Origin: Clostridium bornimense
Lineage (GTDB): Bacteria > Bacillota > Clostridia > Clostridiales > Clostridiaceae
Direction: 5' to 3'
Length of the DNA stretch: 64,000 nt
NCBI RefSeq assembly: GCF_018917145.1
Contig: NZ_JAHLOD010000016.1
Span: 1-64,000 of the forward strand
The notes beneath the pieces are model-generated. The model ran no database searches. It had not been told where the DNA came from and saw only the letters and a program-made list of their open reading frames with translations. Of this stretch, positions 9,900-18,512 are shown in pieces. The translations under genes and the position numbers were made by a program. The first letter of the stretch is position 1; each line of letters begins with the position of its first letter.

Positions 9900-10337
9900 T
9901 CATATTGTATACTCCATAAGGATATGTGGAATATTATCCTCGAGGAATGGTTCTGACACTTGTACAAATCCTGCTTTTTCGTATAATCCTCGTACATAAA
10001 CCTGTGCTTCTATTTTAATTGCTGTTGCAGAGAACTTTTCCTTTGCAGTCTCAATAGCAGCGGCAACAATCTGGCTACCCAGACCACATCTTCGCTTTCT
10101 TGCAATAACTCGTCCAAGGGAGGCTTCGTCGAAAGTTGTACCTTGTGGCAAAACACGTGCATATGCCTGTATGCCATTATCATCCTTTAAATATAAATGA
10201 TATGCTTTTTTGTCGGCATCATCAATTTCTTGATAAGGACATTTTTGTTCAACTACGAATACTGATACTCGTAATTTATAAATATCAACCAACTCTTCCA
10301 AACTTAGTTCACTAAAATGTTTTACAACCAATTCCAT
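9900..10337 (-). CDS. ElaA-like GNAT N-acetyltransferase
   Basis: 145 residues from ATG 10337. The frame is open to 10508, but AGAAGGA lies 7 bases before 10337 and the protein aligns with ElaA from there, so the upstream codons are leader. ElaA-family hallmarks: YKLRVSVFVVEQKCPYQEID near 20-39, HLYLKDD, SLGRVIARKRRCGLGSQ (acetyl-CoA loop) and a C-terminal HILMEY. Substrate unknown. It has a near-ideal promoter of its own and a 130-nt leader. Base composition is higher in GC than the neighbours, as in the other GNAT gene of this module. Confidence 0.88.
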   Translation of the reverse strand: MELVVKHFSELSLEELVDIYKLRVSVFVVEQKCPYQEIDDADKKAYHLYLKDDNGIQAYARVLPQGTTFDEASLGRVIARKRRCGLGSQIVAAAIETAKEKFSATAIKIEAQVYVRGLYEKAGFVQVSEPFLEDNIPHILMEYTI

Positions 10338-10475
10338 AAAAATCCTTCTTTCTGCAAAATAAAACAGCGTCCAAAAACAATCTTGTAATGCAAACGCACC
10401 GTACCTACGATTGTTCTTGAATGCTGTTGATCCATTTACCCGGTGGTAAATGACAGCTCTGTTAAGTTTGCTAAT

Positions 10476-10504
10476 ATTGTAGTTAAGTTCAGCATATTTG
10501 TCAA
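10476..10504 (-). promoter_or_regulatory. Sigma-A type promoter of the ElaA-like gene
   Basis: On the reverse strand TTGACA (10504-10499), a 17-base spacer and TACAAT (10481-10476). This is close to the housekeeping consensus. The ~130-nt leader that follows contains small inverted repeats and a 37-codon ATG reading frame that runs past the ElaA start, a possible leader peptide. Confidence 0.75.
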
Positions 10505-10517
10505 GCACTTATTAAAT

Positions 10518-10553
10518 CAATTGAATTTATAAAGAAAATACTATTTATATTGT
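10518..10553. repeat. Direct repeat, right copy, flanking the acetyltransferase module
   Basis: Near copy of 9022-9060 (see that entry), in the same orientation, immediately upstream of the ElaA promoter region and downstream of fibre module A. Confidence 0.6.
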
Positions 10554-10600
10554 TGTAACTTAATCAAAAAGTTATCTTATAACATCAGTTTTGTCCTATA

Positions 10601-12610
10601 TCAATTTTCCCATTCATCATTGTTTTCCTGAGTTGCCTTTACATCTATGCTACTATCAAACTTTAACTTAAAACTCTTAAATGGATCTATAAGCCCCTTA
10701 GACTTTAAAATTATCTTATAATCCACAGTATAATAAAATCCTGGATCTATTTTTAAATCTTCTATGTTTATTTCACCGCCATCTCCACTTTCTACTACTT
10801 TTATAGGTACTATAATATCTTCTCCTACCTTAACATTTCCTTTAGCCTTGTCATATTTTCGTACTGTAACTTCTCCTGTAAACTTAAGTTGCGGTTCCAT
10901 AGTAATCGGTATTTCCCTTTTCGATAAATACAATGTTACATTTACCTCTGAATTACTTGAGATATTATATATTAACTTATTACCTTTATTGTAAGCTAGA
11001 TGTTCAGCTGCTATAACCACTTGTCCAGGTTCTACGTCATTTAATTGAAATTCTCCATTTCCATCTGCTTTAGTTTTTTCTATACCATTTACCATAATTG
11101 ATGCATAAGGAATTACCTTCTTAGTATCATTATCATAAACTGTACCCTTTACTGTACAATGATACTCCGCCGCTTTGTTTACTATTAACTTTACAAAATC
11201 TATTGCATAAGAATCTCCTGAGGCTATACCTTGTCTATCATCATCAATTTTTATTTGTATCCCATTACCTGAAGTACTACCTTTTCTTATATATTTATAA
11301 AATCTTTGTGGTATTTCAAGTGTAATCATATTAGATCTAGCCCCTGTTTGACTTAATTTATTAATTGTATCTGACCATTCTTTTACCTCAACAAATTCTC
11401 CAAACTTATCATCACCAGGTACTCGTATAGTTGCTTTATATACAGCACGGGACTTTGCTGAAAATCCTAAATACCATTCTGATTTACTACATCCATACAT
11501 ACTACTCCAACTATCATTATCAACTGCTAAACTTAATGAATTCCTAATTGTCGTATCATCTTGCATTGGTTGTATATCATCCAACATTATTTTTACAACG
11601 GCTCTATTAATCCTTTCTTCTTCGCCTATCTTTCCATCATATTTTATTGTCACCGGTTCTACTGGGTGTAAATATCTCCAGTTAACATTTTTAGAATCTA
11701 TTTTATCAGAATTATTTGTCCATGAACTTGATGATGTCCATCCTCTTATAGACCTTTGTGTATACCCATCAAAAAATATTTCATCATTTACCGCTGTAAA
11801 ACAGCCTAACTTTGCACTATCATTTTCAAAACTACTCATTTTCCCCCATGTTCCATCTTGCTTAAAATAAATAGAATAAAAATTAGCATCCCACTGACAA
11901 TTATCATTAGCTTTCTTACTAGCATCAGTACTATTGGACCATTTCCATGTTAGACCATCAGCGCCTTTAGTATACGCTACTAATGAAAGTCCACCTGTGT
12001 AATCTTTATTTTCTGAAATTATTGGTATACTTTTATAATAATTATAAAATCCTGTTGTCACCATTTTTCTATCTGTTCCATCAGGGTCATTAACATCAGG
12101 AAACACTGTTAAAGGATGTCCTGATGTTATTTCTCCCGCATATATATTTGTTGTTCCATATCCATAACCAAAATTATCTTCATCACCTACTAATACATCA
12201 AAACCCGCAGCATCTGGTCCTGATGGTTCTTCTGAAATTCCTCCACCTGATTCTCCACCAGAGTTATCTTCTACAGTTCCCCCTTCTTTTTTACCATTAA
12301 ACTTCATCTTTACTTGAACATTTGAAACTAAATTAGAATCATTAATAATTTTCAATCCCTTATATTCCAATTCTTGCCCTTCTTGCGGATTACTTATTGT
12401 ATCTCCATCTACCCCATACCATTTTGCTGCACTCTTGTCTACAACTATGGCCTCTTTACCATTTTCAATATTTATTCCTTGCAACAAGCCATTTGCCCCA
12501 TGTATCCCTTTGAATTTATTATTAAAATATCCATAACTCACTGAAGTACTTATAATAAAAACTATAAATAATATCATCATTAATATTACTTTAAACTTTT
12601 TCTTTCTCAT
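10601..12610 (-). CDS. Module A large SipW-dependent secreted adhesin-like protein
   Basis: 669 residues. N-terminal SipW-type signal: MRKKKF, a hydrophobic stretch, then SYGYFNNK near residue 25, the site where TasA-like proteins are cut. The body contains a block found in all three copies (GFDVLVGDEDNFGYGYG near 136, PDGTDRKMVTTGFYN, FFDGYT, MLDDIQP, GDSYAIDF), probably beta-sandwich. A carboxypeptidase regulatory-like domain lies at ~490-570 (VKGTVYDNDTKKVIPYASI) and a beta domain ends in ATQENNDEW. That C-terminal motif recurs in the major subunits, so the protein may join the same fibre as a tip or adhesin. Its ATG overlaps the micro-protein stop (ATGA). Paralogues: 15609-17645 and 52066-54096. 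Ligand unknown. Confidence 0.8.
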   Translation of the reverse strand: MRKKKFKVILMMILFIVFIISTSVSYGYFNNKFKGIHGANGLLQGINIENGKEAIVVDKSAAKWYGVDGDTISNPQEGQELEYKGLKIINDSNLVSNVQVKMKFNGKKEGGTVEDNSGGESGGGISEEPSGPDAAGFDVLVGDEDNFGYGYGTTNIYAGEITSGHPLTVFPDVNDPDGTDRKMVTTGFYNYYKSIPIISENKDYTGGLSLVAYTKGADGLTWKWSNSTDASKKANDNCQWDANFYSIYFKQDGTWGKMSSFENDSAKLGCFTAVNDEIFFDGYTQRSIRGWTSSSSWTNNSDKIDSKNVNWRYLHPVEPVTIKYDGKIGEEERINRAVVKIMLDDIQPMQDDTTIRNSLSLAVDNDSWSSMYGCSKSEWYLGFSAKSRAVYKATIRVPGDDKFGEFVEVKEWSDTINKLSQTGARSNMITLEIPQRFYKYIRKGSTSGNGIQIKIDDDRQGIASGDSYAIDFVKLIVNKAAEYHCTVKGTVYDNDTKKVIPYASIMVNGIEKTKADGNGEFQLNDVEPGQVVIAAEHLAYNKGNKLIYNISSNSEVNVTLYLSKREIPITMEPQLKFTGEVTVRKYDKAKGNVKVGEDIIVPIKVVESGDGGEINIEDLKIDPGFYYTVDYKIILKSKGLIDPFKSFKLKFDSSIDVKATQENNDEWEN

Positions 12611-12765
12611 TGTTCTTCCACCTGATAATCTATAGTTAATCCATCTATTTGATCACTCTTATTATCATTAAAATATCCATAGCTCTGAGGAATAACAATA
12701 GATATACTAATTATTAATATTAAAACTAAAATTAACATAATAAATCCCTTTTTGCTTTTCATCAT
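12607..12765 (-). CDS. Module A micro-protein with SipW-type signal
   Basis: 52 residues (ATG 12765; a second ATG at 12762 has better spacing to GGGAGG). It is almost only a signal peptide: basic start, a long hydrophobic helix, the SipW motif QSYGYFND near residue 27, then about 20 polar residues ending DYQVEEQ. Processing at the SipW site would release a ~22-residue peptide. The TGA overlaps the ATG of the large gene by translational coupling. Equivalent genes sit at the same place in modules B and C (17686-17832, 54144-54290), with conserved ends LEVEY or LTIDY. Such conservation in three copies argues it is real. Role unknown; a fibre cap or donor-strand peptide is inference. Confidence 0.7.
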   Translation of the reverse strand: MMKSKKGFIMLILVLILIISISIVIPQSYGYFNDNKSDQIDGLTIDYQVEEQ

Positions 12766-12784
12766 TGCCTCCCATAACTATCTT

Positions 12785-13420
12785 TCATCCTTTAAGCCAT
12801 ATTACTATTCCTCCACATATTATTAATACGCCTACCATAATTAAAGTATCTCTATCACTAAATCCTCCAGTCTTCGTTAATGACGACAAATTATTTTCCA
12901 CCTTATTGTTTGCCGTTACTACAAATACCTTTGGTTCTAAAATATATTCATAGCTCTTATTTTGATAATCATTTCCCGACTGATTATTAAACACTATTGT
13001 TATATAGAACTCTCCCACAAAATTTAAATCCATAAATATAGGCTTCTTAAATTTTATAGTTCTACTAGCTAAGTTTTCCATGGTGCCAGAATATATTTTT
13101 TCATCATTATATGTAATAGTTACATTATATATATTGTCTAATATTTTCTCTTTTTCCGCTTCTTCTATACTATATTTATAATCAGTATCAGTATCCCTAA
13201 TATAACTTCTACTAAACTCTATCCCTTCTAAATAACACTTCTTACCCCAAATATTTTCTATCTCAAATGTTTTAGAAATCTTATCTGTGGGTCTCCATAC
13301 CCCATCTTCCTCTGTACTATATATATTTGTAGTTGCTGCCTTTGCACCTACAACCTTAATTATTGATAAACTAAGTATAAATATAAAAAGTTTTATTCTT
13401 CTCAAAACATCTTTATCCAT
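12785..13420 (-). CDS. Module A anchored fibre subunit with sorting-like C-terminus
   Basis: 211 residues. A normal signal peptide (cleavage near VVGAKA) is followed by a domain shared by three paralogues: IYSTEEDGVWRPTDKI near 33, NIWGKKCYLEGI near 57, FSRSYIRD, KPIFMDLN and GNDYQNKSYEYIL near 148. The GN-YQN motif also occurs in the TasA-like subunits, suggesting the same beta-sandwich fold. The C-terminus has LTKTGG, a hydrophobic helix and a short basic end, like an LPxTG cell-wall sorting signal with Thr in place of Pro. I infer a fibre base that fixes the polymer to membrane or wall, analogous in position to TapA. Confidence 0.75.
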   Translation of the reverse strand: MDKDVLRRIKLFIFILSLSIIKVVGAKAATTNIYSTEEDGVWRPTDKISKTFEIENIWGKKCYLEGIEFSRSYIRDTDTDYKYSIEEAEKEKILDNIYNVTITYNDEKIYSGTMENLASRTIKFKKPIFMDLNFVGEFYITIVFNNQSGNDYQNKSYEYILEPKVFVVTANNKVENNLSSLTKTGGFSDRDTLIMVGVLIICGGIVIWLKG

Positions 13421-13441
13421 AGTTCACCTCGTTATATGCAT

Positions 13442-13472
13442 AAGACCATAAACTAAAATTGCTTATGGCCTT
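13442..13472 (-). promoter_or_regulatory. Intra-operon hairpin after the module A major subunit
   Basis: Reverse-strand stem AAGGCCATAA / TTATGGTCTT (one G-U pair) in the 76-bp gap between the TasA-like gene and the anchored-subunit gene, with no T-run. A hairpin at the same place in module C (54987-55026) suggests it stabilises the upstream mRNA or attenuates readthrough so that the major subunit is made in excess. Confidence 0.5.
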
Positions 13473-13496
13473 ACTACTAATACACTATTTAAACTA

Positions 13497-14339
13497 TCAT
13501 GGTTTTATTGGATTCTTTACGCTTCCAGTTCCATCTGAGCCACTTCCATTTTGCTCCCATCCTGGATTATTTTCTTGAGTAGCTCTAATTTCGAAAAGAT
13601 TAGATATATTTAAATCAGTAACAGCTCCAACTCCACCATCTGCATTTTGATATTCATTACCTGTAGTAAGTGGCAATTCTAATCTAACAGTTACAAGTTG
13701 TGATTTTGTTGATGCCAATGTTGCTAAATCCACTTGTGCTCCAGTAGCTAGATTTTCCATATTAACTTCTGAATCATTTACATATAGCTTCCAACCAGCA
13801 TTATTTAATTTAGTTATTTCATTAACGGCATTTTGATTACTAACTACGTTCAATTGTGCTTTTATTGTTATATTACTATTATTAGTTATTAATAAACCTG
13901 TTTGACCTAAATCATTTTTAGTTCCAAGGACTATTGCATCACCAGGTCTTGTATATTGAATATTTGTATCAGTAAATGGAGCTCCTATAGTGGCTCTTTC
14001 AAGTCCGCTAGTATCCCCGTCATATGCTTTCTTTACAACTCCTGTTATATCAGGACTAGCATTGGTTCTTTCATATGTAGCTAACTCTGCAGTATCTGTT
14101 GGTAATGACGGATTGCTCTTTCTTACTACATCATAAGACCAATCGTTAACAGCAGTAGCATCATTTGTTGCTTGAGCTATAACTTCAACCTTACCATTAG
14201 TTATTTGAATTTTTTGTAATGATTCACCTTTAGAATCTGTGATATCATTTGTCTTATTTGTGAAATATGCAAAGGATGTAGCTATTCCTACGATCATTAT
14301 TATCCCCAACAATAACACAATAACTTTTTTCTTTCTCAT
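13497..14339 (-). CDS. Module A TasA/camelysin-like major fibre subunit
   Basis: 280 residues. SipW-dependent signal MRKKKVIVLLLG then ATSFAYFTNK near 20-29; the mature protein should start at or near Tyr25. Regions shared with the module B and C paralogues: LQKIQITNGKVEV, NDWSYDVV, ASPDI, YTRPGDAIVLG, NSNITIKAQL, VRLELPLTTGNEYQN and C-terminal EIRATQENNPGWE, then a Gly/Ser/Asn tail. TasA-family proteins are secreted through SipW and polymerise by donor-strand complementation into biofilm fibres. The gene follows sipW by 13 bp. Classification as the fibre subunit is from gene order and motifs; actual fibre formation is inference. Confidence 0.82.
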   Translation of the reverse strand: MRKKKVIVLLLGIIMIVGIATSFAYFTNKTNDITDSKGESLQKIQITNGKVEVIAQATNDATAVNDWSYDVVRKSNPSLPTDTAELATYERTNASPDITGVVKKAYDGDTSGLERATIGAPFTDTNIQYTRPGDAIVLGTKNDLGQTGLLITNNSNITIKAQLNVVSNQNAVNEITKLNNAGWKLYVNDSEVNMENLATGAQVDLATLASTKSQLVTVRLELPLTTGNEYQNADGGVGAVTDLNISNLFEIRATQENNPGWEQNGSGSDGTGSVKNPIKP

Positions 14340-14352
14340 AATTTAAAACCCC

Positions 14353-14850
14353 CTATTTATTTGTGCTTTTTTCTCTAAAAATAAAATCATATATAAAAAT
14401 GAATATTATTATAGCAGCTATAGTTACTAGTCCCACCTTTGATATAGCAAATGAAATTATGTACCCAATCTTTGGTATTGAAAATGCAAACTTTCCTATT
14501 ACATCATTTTTATTAATAGGTGTATCTTCAAGATTATTATTATCTCCCTTAGTAGTAATACTATCTCCATTAATCTCTTTAATTCTATGAGTAGCTACCA
14601 TATTGTCTTTAGTAAATGTTATAATATCGCCTTCTTTTAATTTATCTACATCTGTCTTTTTTACTAAAATAAAATCTCCTGGATTAATTTTCGGCTTCAT
14701 ACTAGGTGTTACAATTACATAAGATCTATATTTTATTACACTATATATCTTGTCTGATTTACTAGACAAACTAGTTGCAAGCCCTATCAATAGTAATGCT
14801 ACTGCTATTACAAATATCAGGTTTCCTAAGATTTTAATACCTTTTTTCAT
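14353..14850 (-). CDS. sipW: SipW-type (ER-type) signal peptidase I, module A
   Basis: 165 residues with an N-terminal membrane helix (~8-28) and a C-terminal helix (~130-158). The active-site pattern is that of ER-type signal peptidases: TPSMKP with Ser50, DNMVATHR with His88 (His instead of the Lys of ordinary SipS/LepB) and TKGDNN with Asp103. SipW cuts the signal peptides of TasA and TapA in B. subtilis. It is the first gene of module A, and all downstream genes except the anchored subunit carry the matching YF-type signal, so they are its likely substrates. Confidence 0.92.
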   Translation of the reverse strand: MKKGIKILGNLIFVIAVALLLIGLATSLSSKSDKIYSVIKYRSYVIVTPSMKPKINPGDFILVKKTDVDKLKEGDIITFTKDNMVATHRIKEINGDSITTKGDNNNLEDTPINKNDVIGKFAFSIPKIGYIISFAISKVGLVTIAAIIIFIFIYDFIFREKSTNK

Positions 14851-14957
14851 AATCTCACCTTCTTTTTTATATAAATAGTAAACTGATTAATGATAACATT
14901 TACATTCTATTTGAATATAATAGTTTTCCAATTATTAATTATATATTAATGTATCTT

Positions 14958-14980
14958 TTGGTAAATTATATAATTATTTT
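14958..14980 (-). promoter_or_regulatory. Conserved motif upstream of sipW, copy 1 (candidate promoter)
   Basis: The 23 bases from TTGGTAAATTATATAATT are identical to 19911-19933 upstream of the module B sipW. On the transcribed strand it contains TATAAT, a good -10 box, ~105 bases before the ATG. No matching -35 stands out, so a regulator or alternative sigma factor may be involved. Confidence 0.45.
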
Positions 14981-15290
14981 CTACTTATTTCAAGACTTTT
15001 TTCTATCATTCTTTCAGAAAAATTTTTATATAATTTTAAATTTATTTAAAATTATATTTAAAACCAATTATTATCCTATTTTTATCAAAAAAAATAATTA
15101 ATAAAATGTTACATATAACATTAACTTTCTTTCTTTTTCACACTTTTGCAATAAATATATCCACTTTTGTTTTTTCCACTTTTTTCATAATATAGAAAAT
15201 AAATTTTTTTGTAATTTACAACAATGCTATTTGAAATTGATATAATCGTTATGTAAAACTAAGTCCCTATCATATAAATAAACGCTAAAA
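14981..15290. other. AT-rich intergenic region, nothing recognised
   Basis: About 310 bases of very AT-rich sequence upstream of the module A promoter motif. No open frame with an SD, no strong hairpin and no repeat seen until the composite repeat at 15.3 kb. Confidence 0.5.
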
Positions 15291-15520
15291 GGGAGTTGTC
15301 GCACAAAGGAGTAAAATCAGAATACGGCATTTTTTTAGAAAAATAGAGGTGCAAGGCACAGGTAGATATCAGAGCACAAGTATGAAGTCACAAGGCACAG
15401 TTTATGAAAAACAACACTTAAGCACAATAGTTTTACATATGCACTAAATATATAATTGTAATTCGACGTCCACAGGACTTATAATATTTTCCCTTTAGGG
15501 AAAATTAACCTTCACTATTC
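15291..15520. repeat. Composite intergenic repeat, left copy (inverted relative to 56.0-56.4 kb)
   Basis: Order on the + strand: a GCACAAGGCACAG-type block (~15347-15405), an AACAACACTTAAG block (~15402-15435) and the hairpin TTTTCCCTTTAGGGAAAA near 15489. The same three blocks appear in mirrored order and orientation at 56014-56445. Single blocks recur at 22860-22930, 57858-57895 and 62080-62180, so it is a modular dispersed repeat family. It has no coding potential. Confidence 0.7.
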
Positions 15521-15532
15521 TCTATTCACTAT

Positions 15533-15583
15533 AAAAAAAAGAGGTATCGCTAACAATTTTTTATTTGTTAATGCGACACCTTC
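15533..15583 (-). terminator. Rho-independent terminator of module B
   Basis: Reverse-strand stem GGTGTCGC/GCGATACC plus AACA/TGTT, followed by eight T residues, ~25 bases past the stop of the module B large gene. A near copy of the same hairpin ends the alcohol dehydrogenase gene at 22802. Confidence 0.8.
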
Positions 15584-15608
15584 TTCTTTATAAGAACTTT
15601 ATATTTCA

Positions 15609-17645
15609 CTAACTTATATTATTATTTTCTTGCGTTATTTTTGCTTTTATCTCACTATTAAATTTCAACTTAAATCCCTTTTCAGATATAGTATCTATAC
15701 TGCCCTTAGAATATAACTTTAAATTATAGTCAATATTATAATAAAATCCTGGTTCAACTTTTAATGATATATCATCTATTGAATATTTTTCACCAGACTT
15801 TATTATTTTAATTTCTTTTACTATAGGTTCACCAACCGGTATATTAGTACCTTGCTTGTATTTATTTATTAATATACTACCTGTAAATTTTATTTTTGCA
15901 CTTATTATTGGTTCCTCACCTGTTGGTAGCATATTTACATTCAATGTGACTATATCTCCTGAATTAACATGATATATGGTGCTTACTCTTGTGGTATATA
16001 GAGGATGCGTAATTTTTAAAATTACTTGCCCTGGTGCCACCTTATCGATATAATAATATCCATTTTCATCAGTTATCACATTGCCTTCTATTCCACTACC
16101 TGTAATTACTGCCCCTTTTATAGGATTTCCTTCATTATCTAATATTCTACCTTCTATACCAGCACTTCTATCTATAGTTCCATTAACAGTGATTTTTGCA
16201 AAATCTATTGAGTATGAATCACCACTAGCTACATCCCCTAGCTTAATATCGGTACCATCGTAATTTTTCCCAACAACAGTTCCATCCTCTTTTTTCATCC
16301 CTGTATATATAGTGCCATCCCTAGGATCATCTACTTTTAATAATAATCCATCTCCACCATTTTCTATATACTTTAAGAATCGTTTTGGTACTTCAAATGT
16401 AACTAAATTTCCTCTTGGTCCATGTTGATCTATATTATTAATTATCTCTTCAAATTCAGGTACTCTAACCTCTGGATACTTATCATTACCTTCCACTGCA
16501 AGAGTAACTTGATATTTATTTGTAGATTTAGCTGAAAAAGAAGATATTCTCCATTCTGCATCATCGGCTTTATACTCCTTAAAATCCTCTGATGGCTGTG
16601 GTTGAACATCATCAAACATTACTTGAATAGTTGCACTAGAAACTTTTTTATCTTTATCTTCTTCTCTAATTTTATCTTTATAGATAAATTTTAATGGCTC
16701 AACTTTTTGCATAGTCCCCCAATCTACCCCGTCAAAAATATGCGTTTTTTGATGTCCTAAAGTTGTATTAGTATAGCCATCAAAAAATATCTCTCCATTA
16801 TCCTCTTCTAGTTCTCCAACTTTATTAGTATCTATATTCCATCTTTTATCATAAAACTTACTCTCGTGTGTCCAAGTACCATCTTTCTTTTTGTAAAAGT
16901 ATCCACCAAAACTACATCCTTCACCACTTTGCGGATTGATAGTATTCCACTTTAATGGCCACTTATAAGCTTCCGTATTCCAATTTCCATCTTCACCAAA
17001 AGTAATTCCTGATTTAGTTGTATATAATAATGAACTCCATGTGTTACCAAACCCACCACTACTAGTTCTATTAAAAAAATTATAAAATCCCGTATTTACC
17101 ATCTTTCTATCTGTTCCTTGCACATCTCCGCTATCTTCAGGATATACATCTAAATTATGAACTGGTGTAATTTGCGTAAATGGATCTATACCTTCATATC
17201 CAAAACCTAAATTGTCTATATCGCCTACCAATAAATCAAAACCCATCATATCTTCTCTATGATCTACATCAACATTGTCATCACCAATATTAGGGTCTCC
17301 TTCTCTCGTTCCGCCTACCTTTTCTCCCGTAAAATTTAAACTCAAACTTAAGTTAGATGTTAAATTAGATTTATTTGTTACCTTTACCCCTTTATAACTT
17401 ACCTCTAATCCATCTTCAGGATTAACAACACTACCTTCAACATCTTTGCTATCACCATATTGCCACTTACTATCGGCAGTGTTTATCTCAACTTTACTAT
17501 TCCCATTAGTTATATACATCTTATTAATCGGATTGTTATTACGATTTTTCATCTTAACTCTAGCATTAAAATAACTATATCCTATATTAACAGTACAAAG
17601 CGATGTAATAATCATGATGGTAATAGCAATTTTCTTTCCCTTCAC
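15609..17645 (-). CDS. Module B large SipW-dependent secreted adhesin-like protein
   Basis: 678 residues from GTG 17645, chosen because AGAGGTG lies 8 bases before it; the in-frame ATG at 17663 has no SD. SipW-type signal ending in GYSYFNAR, then the body shared with the other large proteins: GFDLLVGDIDNLGFGYEG near 145, QGTDRKMVNTGFYN, IFFDGYT, VMFDDVQPQ and GDSYSIDFAKI. A carboxypeptidase regulatory-like domain (GRILDNEGNPIKGAVI) lies at ~510-590, and the C-terminus is AKITQENNNIS, lacking the final Pro-x-Trp of the others. It is much closer to the module C protein than to module A. Ligand unknown. Confidence 0.8.
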   Translation of the reverse strand: MKGKKIAITIMIITSLCTVNIGYSYFNARVKMKNRNNNPINKMYITNGNSKVEINTADSKWQYGDSKDVEGSVVNPEDGLEVSYKGVKVTNKSNLTSNLSLSLNFTGEKVGGTREGDPNIGDDNVDVDHREDMMGFDLLVGDIDNLGFGYEGIDPFTQITPVHNLDVYPEDSGDVQGTDRKMVNTGFYNFFNRTSSGGFGNTWSSLLYTTKSGITFGEDGNWNTEAYKWPLKWNTINPQSGEGCSFGGYFYKKKDGTWTHESKFYDKRWNIDTNKVGELEEDNGEIFFDGYTNTTLGHQKTHIFDGVDWGTMQKVEPLKFIYKDKIREEDKDKKVSSATIQVMFDDVQPQPSEDFKEYKADDAEWRISSFSAKSTNKYQVTLAVEGNDKYPEVRVPEFEEIINNIDQHGPRGNLVTFEVPKRFLKYIENGGDGLLLKVDDPRDGTIYTGMKKEDGTVVGKNYDGTDIKLGDVASGDSYSIDFAKITVNGTIDRSAGIEGRILDNEGNPIKGAVITGSGIEGNVITDENGYYYIDKVAPGQVILKITHPLYTTRVSTIYHVNSGDIVTLNVNMLPTGEEPIISAKIKFTGSILINKYKQGTNIPVGEPIVKEIKIIKSGEKYSIDDISLKVEPGFYYNIDYNLKLYSKGSIDTISEKGFKLKFNSEIKAKITQENNNIS

Positions 17646-17685
17646 TCTACCATCACCTCTCATATAATAAATAAATCATATAAAC

Positions 17686-17832
17686 TTATTTATCATACTC
17701 TACTTCTAATGTAGATATTTCTGAAGTTGATTCATTGCTAAAATACCCATAACTAGCACTTACTGAAACCCCCATAAAAATTATCGATGCTAAGAGTAAT
17801 AAAATTTTTATTCTAAATTTTGACTTACTCAT
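17686..17832 (-). CDS. Module B micro-protein with SipW-type signal
   Basis: 48 residues: basic start MSKSKFR, hydrophobic helix, SipW-type site SASYGYFSNE near 26, then a short acidic tail ending LEVEYDK. Its ATG overlaps the TGA of the anchored-subunit gene (ATGA), so translation is coupled. Same position and same C-terminal LEVEY pattern as the module C micro-protein (54144-54290). Predicted released peptide is ~20 residues. Function unknown. Confidence 0.7.
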   Translation of the reverse strand: MSKSKFRIKILLLLASIIFMGVSVSASYGYFSNESTSEISTLEVEYDK

Positions 17833-18479
17833 ACATCGTCACCCCTTTTATATATCTTTGGAACCATTAGCAATAATGTTCCAAAAATAATTATTGCTAA
17901 TGATCCTATAAGTAAATTTGTGCTACTAAGGCTTGAACCAGTTTGAGTAATAAACCTTGGCATATCTATATTAGTATCTTCTACTACTTTAAATGCTCTT
18001 GGATATAAGATATATTCATATCTCTTATTTTGATATGAATTTCCTGCCATTGCATTGAAATTTATATTAATACAAAAATCAACTTTTGAATTTAAATCCA
18101 TGAATATAGGTTTATCTAATACTATTGTTTTTTTAGCTAATTCATTAATAGTTCCTGAATATAATTTTTCTTTTCCCATATTTATTGTTACATTATATTC
18201 ATCATCTAATATACCTTCCTTAATAGCTTCATCAATAGAATATTCTTTATCTGTATTAATATCCTTAATTACAGTTCTATCAAAACTTATACTTTCTAAA
18301 AAACATTTTTCTTTCCAAACATTTTTTATAACAAAATCCTTTCTTATCTCATCTGTAGGTCGCCAAACACCGTCTTCTTCTATGCTATATATATTTTCTG
18401 CCCTAGCTATTATAGGATTTGTAACTATAACTAACATAATCAGCAAAAACTTAATTATGCCCGATTTCTTCTTACTCAT
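17829..18479 (-). CDS. Module B anchored fibre subunit with sorting-like C-terminus
   Basis: 216 residues. Signal peptide to about NPIIARA, then IYSIEEDGVWRPTDEI near 30, NVWKEKCFLESISFDR, KPIFMDLNS and GNSYQNKRYEYIL near 152. The C-terminus has ITQTGS, a hydrophobic helix and KIYKRGDD, again a sorting-signal shape with Thr at the Pro position. Same role and family as 12785-13420. It precedes and overlaps the micro-protein gene. Confidence 0.75.
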   Translation of the reverse strand: MSKKKSGIIKFLLIMLVIVTNPIIARAENIYSIEEDGVWRPTDEIRKDFVIKNVWKEKCFLESISFDRTVIKDINTDKEYSIDEAIKEGILDDEYNVTINMGKEKLYSGTINELAKKTIVLDKPIFMDLNSKVDFCININFNAMAGNSYQNKRYEYILYPRAFKVVEDTNIDMPRFITQTGSSLSSTNLLIGSLAIIIFGTLLLMVPKIYKRGDDV

Positions 18480-18512
18480 AGTTCACCTCCTCAGACAAAA
18501 ATACAATGTTTA

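Noticed and set aside
10338-10508. N-terminal extension of the ElaA-like protein
   Set aside because: The segment contains a near-consensus promoter (TTGACA, 17 bp, TACAAT) and the SD for the ATG at 10337; family alignment begins there.
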